A stretch of 7,795 nucleotides of DNA, taken from the NCBI GenBank assembly GCA_900762805.1, contig CAAFHY010000143.1:1-7795 (forward strand), given 5' to 3'. The position numbers were made by a program, and so were the translations under genes. Position 1 is the stretch's first letter. Every line of letters begins with the position of its first letter. Of the stretch, positions 6,379 to 7,795 are shown one piece after another. Below the pieces are notes generated by a model, which was not told where the DNA came from, did no database searches, and saw only the letters and a program-made list of their open reading frames with translations. Source of the DNA: Oscillospiraceae bacterium (GTDB taxonomy: Bacteria > Bacillota > Clostridia > Oscillospirales > Ruminococcaceae).

Positions 6379-7794
6379 TTACATAACGGCGACTGTTTCG
6401 AGTTCCTTTGCTTCGGCCTCCTTTTTGTTGAAGCCAAAGAAGAAGGTGATCAGAGCAGCCACGGCGAAGGACAGCAGGCAGGCGATAACGCCGTTGATGG
6501 TGTTGACCTTGTCGCCGCCGGCAAAAGCAAGCATGGTGAACATACCGGAGCCGCCCAGCGAGTTGATTACGGTGTGAGTCAGACCCGCATACAGACCGCC
6601 GACAAAGCCGCCGCAGAAGAGCGCGATGAACGGCTTGCGGTAGGGCATGCAGATGCCGAAGAGGACGGGCTCGGTCGGACCAAACAGGGTACTCAAAACC
6701 ATGCCGATGTTTGTGGCGCGGTTCTTTTTACCCTTCATGCGCAGCAGCGCGCCTACGGCGATGCCAATCATGGCCCAGCGGGCGGTCGGGCCAACAATCA
6801 TGAAGAAAGAGTCTACGCCGGTCTGGAGGAAGTTGGCAAATGCAAGGCTAGTGAGAGTCGCATGCATACCGGTCATGACCAGGAACTGCCACAGACCGCA
6901 GAGGACGGCAAGGCCGAAGGCACCGGTCAGGTCGCGGAGAGCCTCGATGCCGCGGCTGATCAGCTCGCCGGCATAGGTGCCGATGGGCGCCAGCAGGCAG
7001 AGCCCGACCGGCAGCATGACCAGCAGGGTCAGCAGCGGATTAAACGTAAAGGCGAGCGTTTCGGGGATCACCTTTTTGAGAAGACGTTCGACATAGCTCA
7101 TGACCCAGACGCACAGCAGCGCCGGCAGGACACTGGAGGCGTAATTGGTCACATTGCAGGGAATGCCGTAGACGGTGAAATCGGTGCCGGCCAGGGCCGT
7201 GAAGGCGGGCAGCACCAGGATGGCACCCATCAGACCGCCCATGAACATGTTGACCTTGAGCTGCTTAGCGGCCGCGATGCCGACGAAGATGGGCATGAAG
7301 TTGAAGAAGGCGTTATACACGATATCGGCCAGCACGGCGAAATCGCTGTCCGCCGCGATCCAGCCCAGCATACCCGGACACAGAAACATCTTAACCACGC
7401 GAATCAGCGAAGCTGCTATCATGGCAGGCATCAGCTGGATCATGCTCCCGGAAGCGTATTTCAGCGCGTTGTTCAGCGCCTTCTTGACGGTCAGCTTTTC
7501 CTTCGGCCCGTCGAGGTTTTCGTCGATGGCGGCCACCTGCTCGATGCCGGCCTGCTTGCAGAATTCCTTGTACGCCTTTTCAACATAGGCGCCGATGATA
7601 ATCTGAAGCTGCCCGGCCATGTACTGGGCGCCGACCACGCCGTCGATGGCCTTGATCTCGTCGAGGGAGACGATGCTCTCGTCCTTCAGCCTGAGACGCA
7701 GGCGCGTAGCGCAGTGCATGGCGGAAACGATATTGTCCTTGCCGCCGACGGCTGCCAGAATGTCGGCAGCTATCTTGTCATATGATTTGGCCAT
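6379..7794 (-). CDS. PTS sugar transporter, fused EIIBC, glucose/beta-glucoside superfamily, no IIA domain
   Basis: A 471-aa membrane permease that imports and phosphorylates a sugar using phosphate from PEP via EI, HPr and a IIA protein. The IIB domain (about 1-85) has the typical GGKDNIVSAMHCATRLRLRL segment with phosphorylatable C28. The IIC domain (about 105-457) has multiple hydrophobic helices and family landmarks: a LPALLCVWVMSYVERLLKK-type segment (223-241), LLTLLVMLP, APIGTYAGEL, and GPTEPVLFG (372-380), the counterpart of the family's GITEP loop with E375. The chain ends soon after the last helix with a charged FNKKEAEAKELE tail, so the C-terminal IIA of BglF-type proteins is absent and IIA must come from another protein. 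Near 309-315 it reads TGMHATL where many beta-glucoside permeases have G-HW, hinting at a different substrate. The ATG at 7794 is one base from the right edge, so its ribosome binding site is not visible. Substrate is unknown. Confidence 0.93.
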   Translation of the reverse strand: MAKSYDKIAADILAAVGGKDNIVSAMHCATRLRLRLKDESIVSLDEIKAIDGVVGAQYMAGQLQIIIGAYVEKAYKEFCKQAGIEQVAAIDENLDGPKEKLTVKKALNNALKYASGSMIQLMPAMIAASLIRVVKMFLCPGMLGWIAADSDFAVLADIVYNAFFNFMPIFVGIAAAKQLKVNMFMGGLMGAILVLPAFTALAGTDFTVYGIPCNVTNYASSVLPALLCVWVMSYVERLLKKVIPETLAFTFNPLLTLLVMLPVGLCLLAPIGTYAGELISRGIEALRDLTGAFGLAVLCGLWQFLVMTGMHATLTSLAFANFLQTGVDSFFMIVGPTARWAMIGIAVGALLRMKGKKNRATNIGMVLSTLFGPTEPVLFGICMPYRKPFIALFCGGFVGGLYAGLTHTVINSLGGSGMFTMLAFAGGDKVNTINGVIACLLSFAVAALITFFFGFNKKEAEAKELETVAVM

Positions 7795-7795
7795 G

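Noticed and set aside
6358..7785. Plus-strand open frame of 475 codons opposite the PTS gene
   Set aside because: Its length mirrors the PTS gene almost exactly and its sequence is His/Gln/Asp/Gly-rich with no domain, as expected for an antisense shadow of a membrane protein.

Overview
The window looks like a chromosomal stretch from a GC-rich member of the Firmicutes, probably a Clostridia/Oscillospiraceae-type gut anaerobe. The reasons are the Gram-positive gene set (an Asp23/Gls24 protein next to a YloV/FakA protein and RecG), good AAGGAG ribosome binding sites, a PTS sugar transporter, and heavy G/C bias at third codon positions. The genus is an inference; no rRNA or other phylogenetic marker is present. 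All six genes lie on the minus strand, so transcription runs from high to low coordinates. I see no tRNA, rRNA, insertion sequence, CRISPR array, phage gene or integration site.

Upstream (right-hand) unit, 7794 to 5527: a glucose/beta-glucoside-family PTS permease with fused IIB and IIC domains but no IIA domain is followed after 36 nt by a ChbG/YdjC-family protein. The pair reads as a sugar uptake and processing unit whose promoter and earlier genes lie off the right edge. The ChbG-like protein is the most unusual gene here, because several residues normally conserved in the family's metal and catalytic site are replaced. A GC-rich hairpin lies just downstream of it.

Downstream (left-hand) unit, 5399 to the left edge: a near-consensus housekeeping promoter (TTGACA, 17 nt, TATACT) drives asp23 (yloU-like), fakA (yloV), recG and a D-alanyl-D-alanine carboxypeptidase that runs off the left edge. 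The genes are packed tightly: 6 nt between asp23 and fakA, a 4-nt GTGA overlap between fakA and recG, and 19 nt between recG and the carboxypeptidase. This is a core cell-envelope, lipid and DNA-repair operon. FakA phosphorylates fatty acids for phospholipid synthesis, Asp23-family proteins are envelope-associated, RecG remodels stalled replication forks, and the carboxypeptidase trims peptidoglycan.

Nothing here amounts to a clearly new system. The best candidate for follow-up is the PTS IIBC plus active-site-altered ChbG pair, which may handle an unusual amino sugar or disaccharide or may have lost deacetylase chemistry.
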